Part shown: positions 8,411 to 18,693 of the stretch, piece after piece
Layout: every line of letters begins with the position of its first letter
Numbering within the stretch: the stretch's first letter is position 1
Assembly (NCBI RefSeq): GCF_000024065.1
Contig: NC_013174.1
Location: forward strand, 1,488,001-1,552,000
Source of the DNA: Jonesia denitrificans DSM 20603
GTDB taxonomy: Bacteria > Actinomycetota > Actinomycetes > Actinomycetales > Cellulomonadaceae
Length of the DNA: 64,000 bases
Reading direction: 5' to 3'
Made by a program: the position numbers and the translations under genes
Notes under the pieces: generated by a model
Seen by the model: only the letters and a program-made list of their open reading frames with translations
What the model was told of the DNA's origin: nothing
The model's database searches: none

Positions 8411-10675
8411 TTAGATCGACGAGTGGAAGGTTCGGTTCAGCACATCGAGCTGCTGTTCACGGGTGAGGCGAACAAAGTTCACCGCATATCCCGACACGCG
8501 GATCGTGAGCTGTGGATAGTTCTCTGGGTTCTCCATGGCGTCAAGCAGAGTCTCACGGTTGAGCACGTTGACGTTGAGGTGGTAACCGTCAGACTTGTTC
8601 ACTGCGTCCATCAGTCCGACCAGGTTCTTCACCTGTTCTTCCTTCGTGCGACCCAAACCTGATGGAACGGTGGTGTTCGTCAGGGAGATCCCGTCTTGGG
8701 CTTCGTTGTAAGGAAGCTTGGCGACGGACAACGCGGAGGCGAGCATCCCGTGAGAGTCGCGCCCGTTCATGGGGTTGGCCCCTGGAGAGAATGGCTCACC
8801 AGCTCGGCGCCCATCAGGAGTGTTTCCTGTTGCTTTCCCGTACACCACGTTCGAGGTGATCGTGAGAACTGATTGCGTGTGCATCGCGTCGCGGTAGGTG
8901 GGGTGCTTCTTGATCTTGCTCATGAAGCTTTCCACGAGCCACACAGCGATGTCATCGACTCGGTCATCGTCGTTACCGTACATCGGGAAGTCACCCTCAA
9001 TACGGTAGTCAGTGACGAGACCAGTCTCGTCCATGATTGGGTAGACCTTGGCGTACTTGATCGCAGACAACGAATCAGCCACCACGGACAACCCGGCAAT
9101 ACCACAGGCCATTGTCCGAAGGATCGCACGGTCATGTAGTGCCATCTCGATACGCTCGTACGCGTACTTGTCGTGCATGTAGTGGATGATGTTGAGAGCT
9201 TCAACGTAGGTCTTGGCAAGCCATTCCATCGTGTCATCAAGCGCCGCTTTGACGGTGTCGTAGTCAAGGGGTTCGCCCTCAACTGCAACCGATGGGCGTG
9301 TCGGTGACACTTGCTTGCCGCTGACCTCGTCACGTCCACCGTTGATGGCGTAGAGCATGGTCTTGGCAAGGTTGACGCGGGCTCCGAAGAACTGCATTTG
9401 TTTACCAACACGCATTGGAGAAACACAGCACGCGATCGCTGCGTCATCGCCCCAGTAGTCGCGAATGATTTCGTCGGACTCGTACTGGATGGCTGAGGTG
9501 TCAATGGACACCTGCGCGCAGAACTCTTTGAATCCCTGTGGCAGGCGGTGAGACCAGAACACCGTGAGGTTTGGTTCAGGAGCTGGACCCAAGTTGTACA
9601 GGGTTTGCAGGTAGCGGAACGAGGTCTTGGTGACCAATGGCCGTCCGTCTTCACCCACACCACCGATCGTTTCGGTCACCCAGGTGGGGTCACCGGAGAA
9701 CAGTGCGTCATACTCAGGGGTGCGCAAGAATCGAACAATGCGCAGCTTGATGACAAAGTCATCAATGATTTCCTGGACTTGCTCTTCAGTGAAGGTGCCC
9801 TCACGAAGGTCTCGGTCGAGGAAGATGTCGATGAAGGTGGAGGTACGTCCCAGTGACATGGCCGCACCGTTTTGCTCCTTGACCGCCGCAAGGTAAGCAA
9901 AGTACAACCACTGCACTGCTTCACGCCCGTTTTCTGCGGGACGAGCGATGTCATAGCCGTAGCTAGCAGCCATCTCTTTGAGTTCTTGCAGTGCGCGGAT
10001 TTGCTCAGAGTTTTCCTCGCGTTCGCGGATCACGTTTTCGGTTGCGAACTCCATGTCGAGTTCGGCCCGTTCCCGCTTCTTTGCCGCGATAAGTTGGTCA
10101 ACACCATAGAGCGCAACACGGCGGTAGTCACCAATAATGCGGCCACGGCCGTATGCGTCAGGCAGACCAGTGATGATGTGCGAGGAACGAGCCGCCCGCA
10201 CTGAGGCTGGGTAGGCGTCGAACACACCTTGGTTGTGGGTTTTGCGGTATTTCGTGAAGATGTCGCGCACGATCGGGTCGACCTCGTACCCGTACGTTTG
10301 CAAAGCCCCTTCAACCATGCGCCAACCACCGTTTGGCATGATGGCGCGCTTGAGAGGAGCGTCAGTTTGGAGACCAACAATGACCTCTTCACCTTCAACA
10401 ATGTACCCAGGTTTGTGCGAGGTGATCGTTGAGGGAGTGTGGACATCAACGTCGTAGATGCCCTTGTCACGTTCTTGAGGGAACATACCCAACAGGGTGT
10501 CCCACACTTTTGTCGTACGCTCCGTTGCGCCGGCCAGGAAGGAGGCATCCCCCTCATAGGGCGTGTAGTTTCGCTGGATGAAGTCGCGGACATCAATGGT
10601 GTCCGTCCACTGTCCTTGCTCGAACCCGCGCCATGCAGTGGTGTTCGTGACAGCGTCGCTGGTTGTTGCGGTCAT
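8411..10675 (-). CDS. pflB: formate C-acetyltransferase (pyruvate formate-lyase)
   Basis: 754 residues, full length for the family. The active-site cysteine pair is Cys416-Cys417 in ACCVSPM, and the glycyl-radical motif RVSGYAVNF carries the radical Gly729 near the C-terminus. The enzyme converts pyruvate and CoA to acetyl-CoA and formate during fermentation. A GAGGTAAGG ribosome site precedes the ATG. The activating enzyme follows downstream on the same strand. No formate transporter or formate dehydrogenase is visible nearby. The upstream 340-bp region holds inverted repeats that could bind an oxygen or redox regulator. Confidence 0.96.
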   Translation of the reverse strand: MTATTSDAVTNTTAWRGFEQGQWTDTIDVRDFIQRNYTPYEGDASFLAGATERTTKVWDTLLGMFPQERDKGIYDVDVHTPSTITSHKPGYIVEGEEVIVGLQTDAPLKRAIMPNGGWRMVEGALQTYGYEVDPIVRDIFTKYRKTHNQGVFDAYPASVRAARSSHIITGLPDAYGRGRIIGDYRRVALYGVDQLIAAKKRERAELDMEFATENVIREREENSEQIRALQELKEMAASYGYDIARPAENGREAVQWLYFAYLAAVKEQNGAAMSLGRTSTFIDIFLDRDLREGTFTEEQVQEIIDDFVIKLRIVRFLRTPEYDALFSGDPTWVTETIGGVGEDGRPLVTKTSFRYLQTLYNLGPAPEPNLTVFWSHRLPQGFKEFCAQVSIDTSAIQYESDEIIRDYWGDDAAIACCVSPMRVGKQMQFFGARVNLAKTMLYAINGGRDEVSGKQVSPTRPSVAVEGEPLDYDTVKAALDDTMEWLAKTYVEALNIIHYMHDKYAYERIEMALHDRAILRTMACGIAGLSVVADSLSAIKYAKVYPIMDETGLVTDYRIEGDFPMYGNDDDRVDDIAVWLVESFMSKIKKHPTYRDAMHTQSVLTITSNVVYGKATGNTPDGRRAGEPFSPGANPMNGRDSHGMLASALSVAKLPYNEAQDGISLTNTTVPSGLGRTKEEQVKNLVGLMDAVNKSDGYHLNVNVLNRETLLDAMENPENYPQLTIRVSGYAVNFVRLTREQQLDVLNRTFHSSI

Positions 10676-10960
10676 CGCCTTACCTCGTTTCTGATCTTGT
10701 TCGATCTTGTTTCCAGCCTAGAAACAAATTGATGGGATGACTTGGGACCTTCGGGCCAACTACGCTCCAGATCGTGTCTAGTGAATCACACCGCGTCCCA
10801 CACCACCCATCATGCCGTCTTTTTCAACGAAAAAACACCAAAAAACGAGTGAACTTCGCCGACATACACACTGATAAAAACAGTTTTTGTGGTGTCAAAG
10901 CAGAGATGCTGAACGATGCGCGACCACTGTCACATCATCCCCCGCACACCCCAACAACAA
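10676..10960. other. non-coding region upstream of pflB
   Basis: No convincing gene is present. The stretch separates pflB from dxs (both minus strand) and must hold the pflB promoter. It contains the inverted repeat listed at 10707-10727, a tandem GATCTTGTT near 10693-10711, a GTGAATCAC dyad near 10780, and an odd-length palindrome AAAAACAGTTTTT at 10876-10888. I do not recognise a canonical FNR (TTGAT-N4-ATCAA) or Rex (TTGTGAA-N4-TTCACAA) site. Confidence 0.5.
10707..10727. promoter_or_regulatory. inverted repeat in the pflB leader (candidate operator)
   Basis: TTGTTTC at 10707-10713 and GAAACAA at 10721-10727 are exact inverted arms around seven bases. They lie 32-52 bases upstream of the pflB start codon, where a repressor could block transcription or a hairpin could form in the leader RNA. 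Confidence 0.4.
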
Positions 10961-10993
10961 GGGAGGGTAAAGCCCCCCTGGCTTTACCCTCCC
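10961..10993 (-). terminator. terminator after dxs
   Basis: A perfect 14-bp stem (10961-10974 with 10980-10993) with a 5-base C-rich loop begins 23 bases beyond the dxs stop. The minus-strand sequence beyond it is TTGTTGTTG, a modest U-rich tail. Confidence 0.8.
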
Positions 10994-11015
10994 ACGACAC
11001 CACGATTAATCAGAA

Positions 11016-12932
11016 TCAATCCCCCACGGCACTATCACGGTCACGGGCCAACACAGCGAGAGTCGCATCAGCAATCCCCTGCTCAGTTAAACCATGGTCA
11101 TCCAAAATAGCTGCCCGTGCTGCATGGTCAAGGAACGTTGAAGAAATACCCATCGAATGCACCGGAACGCCCACACCGTGATCACGAACCGTCTCCGCGA
11201 TCAGTGCGCCCACTCCCCCACGCACAACGCCATCTTCAACCGTCACGACAAGGTCACTGCCGCGCACACACTCCAGCAGACCGTTGGACACCGGAATCAC
11301 CCACGTGGGGGCAAGAACCTCCACCTGGTAGCCAGCCACCGCAACCTTTTGTGCAGCCTCAATGACCAACGGTGCCATAGCCCCCACGGCCACCATAACC
11401 ACACGCGGCTGCCCACCATCAGACAACTGGTCATCAACACCAAACCGGGCAAGCACATCAATACCATGACGCACCTCCACAGCAGGTAACGGGTCACCCA
11501 TCGCCCCCTTGGGGTACCGCACCACAGTAGGCCCATCATCGACGGTTACAGCCTCACGCAACGACGAACGCAACGTCTCCTCATCACGCGGCGCAGCCAC
11601 CTGGATACCAGGGACGATACGCATCAACGCCAAATCCCACATCCCGTTGTGGCTAGCCCCATCATCACCGGTAATACCGGCCCGATCCAGCACAAACGTG
11701 ACGCCCGCACGGTGCAGCGCAACATCCATGAGGACCTGGTCAAACGCGCGGTTCAAGAACGTGGCATACAACGCAACAACCGGGTGCAACCCGGCGAACG
11801 CCATACCGGCGGCAGCAGTCGCCGCATGCTGCTCGGCGATACCCACATCAAAAGTTCGCTGCGGGAACTCACGCGAAAACGGCAACAACCCCACCGGCTG
11901 CAGCATCGCCGCCGTCAAAGCAACCACATCGGAGCGTGACCGACCAATTTTCACGATCTCATCAGCGAACACCTTGGTCCACCCAAACCGCGCCGGAGCC
12001 ACCGGTAACCCAGTTTCGGGGTGTATTTGACCCACTGCGTGGAACCGGTCCGCTAAATCCTGTTCCGCAGGACGATACCCTCGCCCCTTTTCGGTGATCA
12101 CATGAACAAGCACTGGTCCACCAAACGCCTGGGCCCGACGGAACGCATGTTCTAAGTCACCAAGATCATGACCATCAATTGGACCCAAATACTTGATACC
12201 CAGGTCCTCAAACCAGCCCTGGGGGCGGATGATGTTCTTCACGCCCTTTTTCATGCCATGGAGCCCGTCGTAAAGCATTTGCCCAGGGATCCCCAATCGC
12301 GGCAGATTCCGTTTCCCCCACGACAACATGCCCTCATATTGGCGTGTTGTCCGCAACGTATCCAAATGGCGAGCTAACCCACCAATTGTCGGCGAATACG
12401 AACGCCCATTGTCATTCACAATAATGACCAGCCTGCGGTCATCAGACTCCGCTATATTATTGAGCGCCTCCCATGCCATACCACCGGTAAGCGCACCATC
12501 CCCAATGACTGCAACAACATGACGATCATCGATCCCACGCACCACATTAGCGCGGGCAATACCGTCAGCCCACGACAACGCTGTCGACGCATGAGAGTTC
12601 TCCACAACATCGTGGTCGGACTCCGCCCGTGACGGATACCCGGACAACCCATCCTGTTTGCGGAGGTTCGAAAAGTCGCGCCGCCCCGTGACTAGTTTGT
12701 GCACATAGGACTGGTGACCAGTATCAAAAATGAACGAATCCTTGGGTGAATGAAAGACCCGGTGCATAGCAAGAGTCAACTCCACAACACCAAGATTTGG
12801 GCCCAGGTGCCCCCCAGTCAGCGACACCGACTTCACGAGATAGTCACGGATCTCCTGTGCCAGATCCTGCACCTGATCCTGCGACAACCGCTTGAGATCA
12901 GTTGGAGACCCCACCTCGTCCAGATAGCCCAT
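11016..12932 (-). CDS. dxs: 1-deoxy-D-xylulose-5-phosphate synthase
   Basis: 638 residues. The thiamine diphosphate motif is [19 protein letters not shown] with IVNDN, the N-terminal histidine-rich segment includes [11 protein letters not shown], and the transketolase-like central and C-terminal domains are complete ([25 protein letters not shown]). It condenses pyruvate with glyceraldehyde 3-phosphate in the first step of the MEP isoprenoid pathway. The start at 12932 has GGAGG just upstream; the Met at 12947 does not. In related genomes dxs follows the fadAB cluster; here the pfl pair lies between. A polyprenyl diphosphate synthase at 51 kb uses the pathway's products. Confidence 0.95.
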   Translation of the reverse strand: MGYLDEVGSPTDLKRLSQDQVQDLAQEIRDYLVKSVSLTGGHLGPNLGVVELTLAMHRVFHSPKDSFIFDTGHQSYVHKLVTGRRDFSNLRKQDGLSGYPSRAESDHDVVENSHASTALSWADGIARANVVRGIDDRHVVAVIGDGALTGGMAWEALNNIAESDDRRLVIIVNDNGRSYSPTIGGLARHLDTLRTTRQYEGMLSWGKRNLPRLGIPGQMLYDGLHGMKKGVKNIIRPQGWFEDLGIKYLGPIDGHDLGDLEHAFRRAQAFGGPVLVHVITEKGRGYRPAEQDLADRFHAVGQIHPETGLPVAPARFGWTKVFADEIVKIGRSRSDVVALTAAMLQPVGLLPFSREFPQRTFDVGIAEQHAATAAAGMAFAGLHPVVALYATFLNRAFDQVLMDVALHRAGVTFVLDRAGITGDDGASHNGMWDLALMRIVPGIQVAAPRDEETLRSSLREAVTVDDGPTVVRYPKGAMGDPLPAVEVRHGIDVLARFGVDDQLSDGGQPRVVMVAVGAMAPLVIEAAQKVAVAGYQVEVLAPTWVIPVSNGLLECVRGSDLVVTVEDGVVRGGVGALIAETVRDHGVGVPVHSMGISSTFLDHAARAAILDDHGLTEQGIADATLAVLARDRDSAVGD

Positions 12933-13123
12933 CACCCCTCCGTCCATGCTGCGAGGATCCCCGCATCAAAAAAGATCAATACCTCACTGTAATGACTGAC
13001 GTCTGCGAGCGCGAACCACCAGACGCTATCTTCCTCACAACCACCGGGAACCGTCCACGTATTCCCCACTTGGGGCTTGGTTGGCGTGGGTGCGGGCATC
13101 GGATGTGAGGGGCCTGGTGGGGG

Positions 13124-13435
13124 CTATGCGAGTCCGGCGAGCCGGGCGAGGGCTGCTGCGGCCATCCCGATGAGGACAACAACGAGGAAGGGTGCGCGCA
13201 GCAGGAGCGCGGTGAAGGCTGCGAGGAGTGCGATGAGCCGAGCGTCAATGGACAGACCATGGGGGGTGGCAACGGTGTTGGTGACAACGAGGCCAGCGAG
13301 TAGTCCAACAGTGAGGTAGTTCGCGATGGTGACAATGCGTGGGTCATCGACCCACGTTTCGGGCAGGAGGTAGCCGGCGAGTTTGACGAGGTAGGACAGC
13401 GCGCTTGCAAGGATGATCCAGGCCCACAGTGTCAT
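13124..13435 (-). CDS. azlD: AzlD-type branched-chain amino acid exporter small subunit
   Basis: 103 residues, almost entirely hydrophobic with about four membrane helices (WAWIILASALSYLVKLAGYL; ANYLTVGLLAGLVVTNTVA; LIALLAAFTALLLR; FLVVVLIGMAAAALARL). AzlD is the small partner of AzlC in LIV-E family export of branched-chain amino acids. The ATG at 13435 overlaps the azlC stop as ATGA, so translation is coupled. The open frame extends upstream antisense to nothing useful, but that part overlaps azlC and is not coding. Confidence 0.85.
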   Translation of the reverse strand: MTLWAWIILASALSYLVKLAGYLLPETWVDDPRIVTIANYLTVGLLAGLVVTNTVATPHGLSIDARLIALLAAFTALLLRAPFLVVVLIGMAAAALARLAGLA

Positions 13436-14142
13436 GGTGTCTCCTGGTGTGTGGTGTGTGCACGGTGGGCTATGTGGGCGGTTCGCCACCCCATGGTTCC
13501 TGCGATGGCGGCTGCCACGAGTAGTGGCATTCCGCTGGGGAGGTAAGGGATGGAGATGATAGCTCCCAGTGCTGCGAGGTAGGCCACTGTGCGCATCGGA
13601 CGTTGGGTGAGTCGTGGCCACAGGAGCGCGAGGAAAGCTGCGACTGCTGCACCATCCAGCCCGAAGGTTTGGGGGTTGCCGAGTGTGTCCCCAAGGAGTG
13701 CACCGGCCAGGGTGAACAGATTCCATAGGAGGAACACGCCGATGCCGGCAACCCAGAATCCTCTGTGTCGTTCGCTGGAGGTGTCTTGAATACTTGCTGT
13801 TCCTGCTGATTCGTCGATGGTGATGTGCGCGGCGAGGAATTTCCATGGTCCGCGTGGACTGAGGAGCACTGCCATCTGCGCCCCGTAGATGGCGTTACGC
13901 AGGTAGAGCATCGTGGCTGCCCCCACGGCAGCGGCGGGTGAACCTCCCGTGGCGATGACCCCCACAAAGGCGAACTGTGACCCGCCGGTGAACATCACGG
14001 CGCTGAGGACAACTGTTTGTGTGACGGTGAGCCCAGCGGCTACTGCCAGTGCCCCAAAAGATAGCCCGTAAAGGCCGGTTGCAAGGGAAATGGAAAGCCC
14101 CATGAGCGTTGCAGGTGTCATGGGGGTGGTGCCGTGGGTCAT
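13432..14142 (-). CDS. azlC: AzlC family branched-chain amino acid permease
   Basis: 236 residues with the AzlC N-terminal pattern GLSFGALAVAAGLTVTQTVVLSAVMFTGGSQFA and further membrane helices to the C-terminus. AzlC-AzlD pairs export valine, leucine, isoleucine or analogues. The start at 14142 has only a weak AAGATC upstream; an internal Met at 14121 has no better site. No Lrp-type regulator lies beside the operon. The pair separates dxs from acnA, genes that lie close together in relatives, so it may be an accessory insertion. Confidence 0.87.
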   Translation of the reverse strand: MTHGTTPMTPATLMGLSISLATGLYGLSFGALAVAAGLTVTQTVVLSAVMFTGGSQFAFVGVIATGGSPAAAVGAATMLYLRNAIYGAQMAVLLSPRGPWKFLAAHITIDESAGTASIQDTSSERHRGFWVAGIGVFLLWNLFTLAGALLGDTLGNPQTFGLDGAAVAAFLALLWPRLTQRPMRTVAYLAALGAIISIPYLPSGMPLLVAAAIAGTMGWRTAHIAHRAHTTHQETP

Positions 14143-14205
14143 GGTGCGATCTTATCGGCGTTGGCGGGGTTATTTCTGTGTTGTCCGGTGCTGCTGGGTG
14201 TGGGT

Positions 14206-14235
14206 GAGGGCCCTTCACACAGGTGAAGGGCCCTC
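14206..14235 (-). terminator. terminator after acnA
   Basis: A perfect 13-bp GC-rich stem (14206-14218 with 14223-14235) and 4-base loop lie 25 bases beyond the aconitase stop, between acnA and azlC. A long T tract is lacking. Confidence 0.75.
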
Positions 14236-14260
14236 GTTGTTGGGTGGTGTTGTGTGTGGG

Positions 14261-17014
14261 TTAGGACACCAGTGACCGCAGAACGTATTGCAGGATCCCA
14301 CCGTTGCGGTAGTAGTCTGCTTCTCCTGGAGTGTCGATGCGCACCACAGCGTCGAAGGACACGGACGTGCCGTCTGGTTTGGTGGCGGTGACAGCCACAG
14401 TCTGCGGGGTTACACCGTCGTTGAGTTCGGTGATGCCCGTGATGTCGAACACTTCGGTCCCATCCAAGCCCAGGGTTTCGGCGGTGTCTCCGCTTGGGTA
14501 CTGCAGCGGGAGGACCCCCATACCAATGAGGTTGGACCGGTGGATGCGTTCGAAGCTTTCAGCGATGACTGCGCGGACACCCAGAAGCGCGGTGCCTTTC
14601 GCTGCCCAGTCGCGTGAGGAACCTGAACCGTACTCTTTCCCGCCCAGCACCACCAAGGGGATTCCGGCGCGCTGGTAGTCCTGTGCCGCATCGTAAATGA
14701 AGGATTGTTCCCCGGTGAGGAAGTTGAACGTGTAGCCACCTTCAACGTCGGTGAGGAGCTGGTTACGCAAGCGGATGTTTGCGAAAGTACCGCGGATCAT
14801 CACCTCGTGGTTGCCTCGACGTGACCCGTAGGAGTTGAACTGACGGCGCTCAACACCATTAGCTTCGAGGTATTGTGCTGCCGGGGTACCGGGTTTAATG
14901 GCGCCAGCTGGGCTGATGTGGTCGGTTGTGACCGAGTCGCCGAGTTTCGCGAGCACGCGGGCTGTGCGAATGTCGTTGACTGGTTCTGGTTGTGCGCCCA
15001 TTCCGTCAAAGTACGGGGGCTTACGCACGTAGGTGGATTCGTTGTCCCACGCGAACGTGTCACCTTCTGGGGTGGGTAGTGACCGCCACCGGTCGTCACC
15101 AGCGAACACGTCAGCGTAGTCCTTTTCGAACATTGCCCGGTCGATGGTGGAGTCGATGGTCGCTTGAACTTCTTCTGGGGTGGGCCAAATGTCTTTGAGG
15201 AAGACCGGCGCACCTTCAGTGTCAAAGCCGAGCGGCTCGGTGTCAAAGTCGAATGACATGGTTCCCGCGAGCGCATAAGCGACCACAAGTGGTGGGGAAG
15301 CAAGGTAGTTCATTTTGACGTCAGGGTTGATGCGGCCTTCAAAGTTCCGGTTACCGGACAGAACTGAGACGATTGCGAGGTCGTGTTCGTTGACGGCGGC
15401 AGAGATGTTGTCGTCGAGGGGGCCGGAGTTACCAATGCAGGTGGCACATCCGTAGCCCACGAGGTGGAAGCCGAGCTTTTCAAGGTAGGGCCACAGGCCA
15501 GCTTTTTCGTAGTAGTTCGTGACGACTTGGGAGCCTGGTGCCATGGAGGTTTTGACCCATGGTTTAGCTTCCAGTCCGCGTTCGACTGCTTTTTTGGCCA
15601 GGATCGCTGCGGCCAGCATCACTGAGGGGTTGGATGTGTTCGTGCAGGATGTGATCGAGGCGATCGCTACTGCACCATTGAACAGGTCAAAGGTTTTCCC
15701 GTTGGTGTCGGTGACCTCGACAGTGGAGGTGGTGGTGTCTGTGATTGCGGGGGCGTCAGAGGCTGGGAAGGACTCTTTTTCTGCCTCGTCGATCAGGTTC
15801 GCACTGGTGGACACGTAGTTGGGGAGATCACGGTCAAACTGCTCTTTGGCGCGAGTCAGTTCAATGCGGTCCTGTGGTCGTTTCGGTCCTGCGATGGACG
15901 GCACAACCGTGGAGAGGTCCAGTTCTAGGTACTCGGAGAACTGTGGTTCTATGTAGGACGGGTCGGTGGGGTCAAGCCACAGGCCTTGTTCCTTGGCATA
16001 GGCTTCCACCAACGCGAGTTGTTCTGTTGAGCGTCCAGTGAGTTTGAGGTAGTCCAAGGTGACGTCGTCGATGGGGAAGATCGCCGCAGTGGACCCGAAC
16101 TCGGGGCTCATGTTTCCGATGGTGGCACGGTTCGCGAGGGGAACCTGGGAGACTCCCGCACCGTAGAATTCGACGAACTTGCCCACAACACCGTGGTGGC
16201 GCAGCATTTGGGTGATGGTGAGGACAACGTCAGTTGCGGTGACCCCAGCGGGGATGGAGCCGGTCAGTTTGAATCCGACCACGCGCGGGATGAGCATGGA
16301 CACTGACTGTCCAAGCATGGCAGCTTCGGCTTCGATGCCGCCTACTCCCCACCCAAGAACACCAAGGCCGTTGACCATCGTGGTGTGGGAGTCGGTACCC
16401 ACACAGGTGTCGGGGTAAGCACGAAGTACACCGCCTACCTCGCGGGTCATCACTGTACGGGCAAGGTACTCAATGTTGACCTGGTGAACGATTCCGGTGC
16501 CGGGTGGAACAACTTTGAACTCTTCGAATGCCGTTTGTCCCCAGCGCAAGAACTGGTAGCGTTCCCGGTTTCGTTCGTACTCCAACTCAACGTTGCGTTC
16601 AAAGGCGTCGCGACGTCCTGCGACGTCAATTTGCACGGAGTGGTCGATGACGAGTTCTGCGGGTGCAAGTGGGTTAATTCGTGATGGGTCACCACCAAGT
16701 TCAACCACAGCTTCACGCATTGTGGCGAGGTCCACCACACAAGGCACACCGGTGAAGTCCTGCATGATGACACGTGCTGGGGTGAACTGGATTTCGGTGT
16801 TGGGTTGAGCGGTGGGGTCCCAGTTCGCTAACGCGTGGATGTGTTCGGCGGTAATGTTCGCGCCGTCTTCAGTACGCAGAAGGTTCTCGGCGAGGACTTT
16901 GAGGCTGTACGGCAGCCGCTCGAGTCCGGGCACTGCGTTGAGTCGGAAAATTTCGTAAGCGGTTCCCTGAACATCAAGGGTCCCTTTGGACTTGAACGTG
17001 TCGACGTTACTCAC
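14261..17014 (-). CDS. acnA: aconitate hydratase
   Basis: 917 residues in the AcnA/IRP-type arrangement. The three [4Fe-4S] ligand cysteines are visible in [11 protein letters not shown] and [10 protein letters not shown]. The swivel domain carries [12 protein letters not shown]. It interconverts citrate and isocitrate in the TCA cycle. The start is GTG at 17014 with AAGGAG six bases upstream; translation from there reads (M)[16 protein letters not shown], the usual N-terminus, whereas the open frame to 17164 has no ribosome site. A perfect 32-bp palindrome covers the putative -35 box about 150 bases upstream, so repression by a dimeric regulator is likely. Confidence 0.95.
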   Translation of the reverse strand: MSNVDTFKSKGTLDVQGTAYEIFRLNAVPGLERLPYSLKVLAENLLRTEDGANITAEHIHALANWDPTAQPNTEIQFTPARVIMQDFTGVPCVVDLATMREAVVELGGDPSRINPLAPAELVIDHSVQIDVAGRRDAFERNVELEYERNRERYQFLRWGQTAFEEFKVVPPGTGIVHQVNIEYLARTVMTREVGGVLRAYPDTCVGTDSHTTMVNGLGVLGWGVGGIEAEAAMLGQSVSMLIPRVVGFKLTGSIPAGVTATDVVLTITQMLRHHGVVGKFVEFYGAGVSQVPLANRATIGNMSPEFGSTAAIFPIDDVTLDYLKLTGRSTEQLALVEAYAKEQGLWLDPTDPSYIEPQFSEYLELDLSTVVPSIAGPKRPQDRIELTRAKEQFDRDLPNYVSTSANLIDEAEKESFPASDAPAITDTTTSTVEVTDTNGKTFDLFNGAVAIASITSCTNTSNPSVMLAAAILAKKAVERGLEAKPWVKTSMAPGSQVVTNYYEKAGLWPYLEKLGFHLVGYGCATCIGNSGPLDDNISAAVNEHDLAIVSVLSGNRNFEGRINPDVKMNYLASPPLVVAYALAGTMSFDFDTEPLGFDTEGAPVFLKDIWPTPEEVQATIDSTIDRAMFEKDYADVFAGDDRWRSLPTPEGDTFAWDNESTYVRKPPYFDGMGAQPEPVNDIRTARVLAKLGDSVTTDHISPAGAIKPGTPAAQYLEANGVERRQFNSYGSRRGNHEVMIRGTFANIRLRNQLLTDVEGGYTFNFLTGEQSFIYDAAQDYQRAGIPLVVLGGKEYGSGSSRDWAAKGTALLGVRAVIAESFERIHRSNLIGMGVLPLQYPSGDTAETLGLDGTEVFDITGITELNDGVTPQTVAVTATKPDGTSVSFDAVVRIDTPGEADYYRNGGILQYVLRSLVS

Positions 17015-17155
17015 GGACACTCCTTCATCGTTGGCGAGTTCCGGCCACCGGCTTTGACGGCGTACATGCCGCAGTGGGGCAACCATCGGGGGGAGCGACA
17101 CCACATGGGGTCTGGTCACGCGCAGGCGCGCGGTGTCTTGTGTTCGTTCTGTACC

Positions 17156-17182
17156 ATCATACATGATTTATCTTGACGTCAA
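17156..17182 (-). promoter_or_regulatory. putative acnA promoter
   Basis: On the minus strand TTGACG (complement of 17177-17182) is followed after 15 bases by TATGAT (complement of 17156-17161). The spacing is shorter than the ideal 17. The -35 hexamer is in the centre of the 32-bp palindrome. Confidence 0.45.
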
Positions 17183-17193
17183 GATAAATCATG
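17162..17193. promoter_or_regulatory. perfect 32-bp palindrome, candidate acnA operator
   Basis: Every base from 17162 to 17193 is symmetric. The core is TATCTTGACGTCAAGATA, flanked on both sides by AT-rich half-sites ending CATGATT/AATCATG. It lies about 150 bases upstream of the acnA GTG and overlaps the likely -35 element. The core resembles operators of MarR-family regulators. Streptomyces TamR, which as I recall controls aconitase, is one candidate type, but no such gene is in the window. Confidence 0.75.
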
Positions 17194-17393
17194 GGGGTGT
17201 TGCGTAATTCGATTGTCTCCAGTTATCCCGGAACTCGCTCGCCCATCAAGCCCCGAAACGGGCGCGCGCATCTACTCACGCGTATGTGGACCACTGTGAA
17301 AGCGTCTGTGCAGTTTTTTCTGGTCCCCACACAGCCACCATGGTCCACACAGACACTGACAGAAAAACCTGGGGCGCACATCGGCAGGCGATC
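17194..17393. other. non-coding stretch between acnA promoter and RNA methyltransferase gene
   Basis: Together with the acnA leader it forms a 379-bp gap (17015-17393). Apart from the palindrome and promoter I see no gene, tRNA or convincing terminator. The short open frame at 17191-17409 begins inside the palindrome and has no ribosome site. Confidence 0.4.
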
Positions 17394-18686
17394 TCATGAG
17401 CGCCGGTGAAAGACAGCCACACATTCCACGTGATGCGTCATGGGGAACAAATCAAAAGCCCGCATAGAGGTCAACTGGTATCCGCGCTCCCCCACAAGCG
17501 CCGTATCACGAGCCAACGCAGCCGGGTCACACGCCACATACACCATTGTTTGAGGAGACAGCGCAACCAACGCATCAATCACGTGCGCCCCAGCACCCAC
17601 CCGAGGCGGATCAAGGACAACAGCATCCACTGAGGGCACATCCTGAAGGTGTGCGAGCACATCACCCACACTGCCCTGATGGAACCGAACTTTCTGCGCG
17701 ATGTCCGGGTCAAGATTATTCATCACATTACGCCGAGCATCCTTCACCGCACGAGCATCGCCCTCAATTGCCACAACCTCACCGTCCTCCCCCGCCATTG
17801 CCGCAAGAGGAACAGTAAACAAACCCGACCCGCAGTACGCATCAAGGATGCGACCACCCTCAAAGCCATCCCCCAGCGCGTCAAGAACCGCTGTGACCAG
17901 CACCTCGGGGGCGTCACGGTGCACCTGCCAAAAACCATTCGCAGCAACCCGGTAGCGGTAAGGCCGCCCATACGCGTGAACAATCTCTGTGACAAAACGC
18001 CGCGCATTCGGACGCACATCCACGTGCCCCTTACGCAACGGTTCTCCATTTCCCAACACCACACCAGGGCCGTCAGTGGGGGCAACGACCTCTAACCGCA
18101 TGTGTGGTTCCCACTGACGAGACCACACCCCTTGCACCTGAGCAAGCTCCTGCGCTTGAGCTGTCGCCAACGGCATATGCGTTAACGGAACAACATCATG
18201 CGAGCGCGGCCGAAACATCCCCGCACGTCCCTTGTCGTTCGCAACCACCTCAAATCGGGTACGCCACCCCCAACCAGGCTGGTCATTATCCGGATGAATT
18301 TCCCAGGGAGCAGCCTCAACATCCCCATCAAACTGGACCCCTCCCAGGCGTGCCATCTGATCAGCAACGACCTGACGTTTCCACTCACGCTGGTACGCCA
18401 ACTCAACATGAGCCAGATCCGCCCCACCAACACCATCACGGCGCGCCTGCGCCCACGACACATGCACCCGATGTTCGCTGGGTTCAAGAACCTCCACAAG
18501 CTCACCACGCCAAAAACTGGAGGTCTCGGTGCCCTGTGTCACTCGAACACGCACGCGCTCACCGGGAATAACACCGCCCACAAAAACGACGCGGCCATCA
18601 ACGCGCCCAACACACTCACCACCATGAGCGGGACGCTCCATGACTACCTCAACGACACGGCCAATAACGTCCTTGGTGCCAGACAT
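17394..18686 (-). CDS. class I SAM-dependent RNA methyltransferase with TRAM domain (TrmA/RlmD type)
   Basis: About 430 residues from the Met at 18686. An N-terminal TRAM domain (GRVVEVVMERPAHGGECVGR) is followed by a Rossmann methyltransferase with the SAM motif ILDAYCGSGLFTVPLA. The 5-methyluridine-type catalytic signature is VVLDPPRVGAGAHV and YVACDPAALARD, with the nucleophilic cysteine in the latter. It methylates uridine C5 in tRNA or rRNA; the exact target is not evident. The four-cysteine cluster of RumA is not obvious. The start is uncertain: Met at 18701 overlaps the upstream permease stop, and 18686 has a weak GAGAG. The same neighbour order occurs at Rv2689c-Rv2690c. Confidence 0.85.
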   Translation of the reverse strand: MSGTKDVIGRVVEVVMERPAHGGECVGRVDGRVVFVGGVIPGERVRVRVTQGTETSSFWRGELVEVLEPSEHRVHVSWAQARRDGVGGADLAHVELAYQREWKRQVVADQMARLGGVQFDGDVEAAPWEIHPDNDQPGWGWRTRFEVVANDKGRAGMFRPRSHDVVPLTHMPLATAQAQELAQVQGVWSRQWEPHMRLEVVAPTDGPGVVLGNGEPLRKGHVDVRPNARRFVTEIVHAYGRPYRYRVAANGFWQVHRDAPEVLVTAVLDALGDGFEGGRILDAYCGSGLFTVPLAAMAGEDGEVVAIEGDARAVKDARRNVMNNLDPDIAQKVRFHQGSVGDVLAHLQDVPSVDAVVLDPPRVGAGAHVIDALVALSPQTMVYVACDPAALARDTALVGERGYQLTSMRAFDLFPMTHHVECVAVFHRRS

Positions 18687-18693
18687 GACGCTC

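Noticed and set aside
10774-10789. CRP/FNR-type site GTGAATCAC upstream of pflB
   Set aside because: The half-sites are separated by one base, not the six expected for CRP-family sites (TGTGA-N6-TCACA), so it is reported only as a small dyad.
13436-13846. Extended frame upstream of azlD
   Set aside because: It overlaps azlC in another frame; the ATGA overlap at 13432-13435 gives the natural start.
17015-17164. N-terminal extension of aconitase to 17164
   Set aside because: The extension has no ribosome site, would start inside the promoter region and is absent from the family; the GTG at 17014 has AAGGAG.
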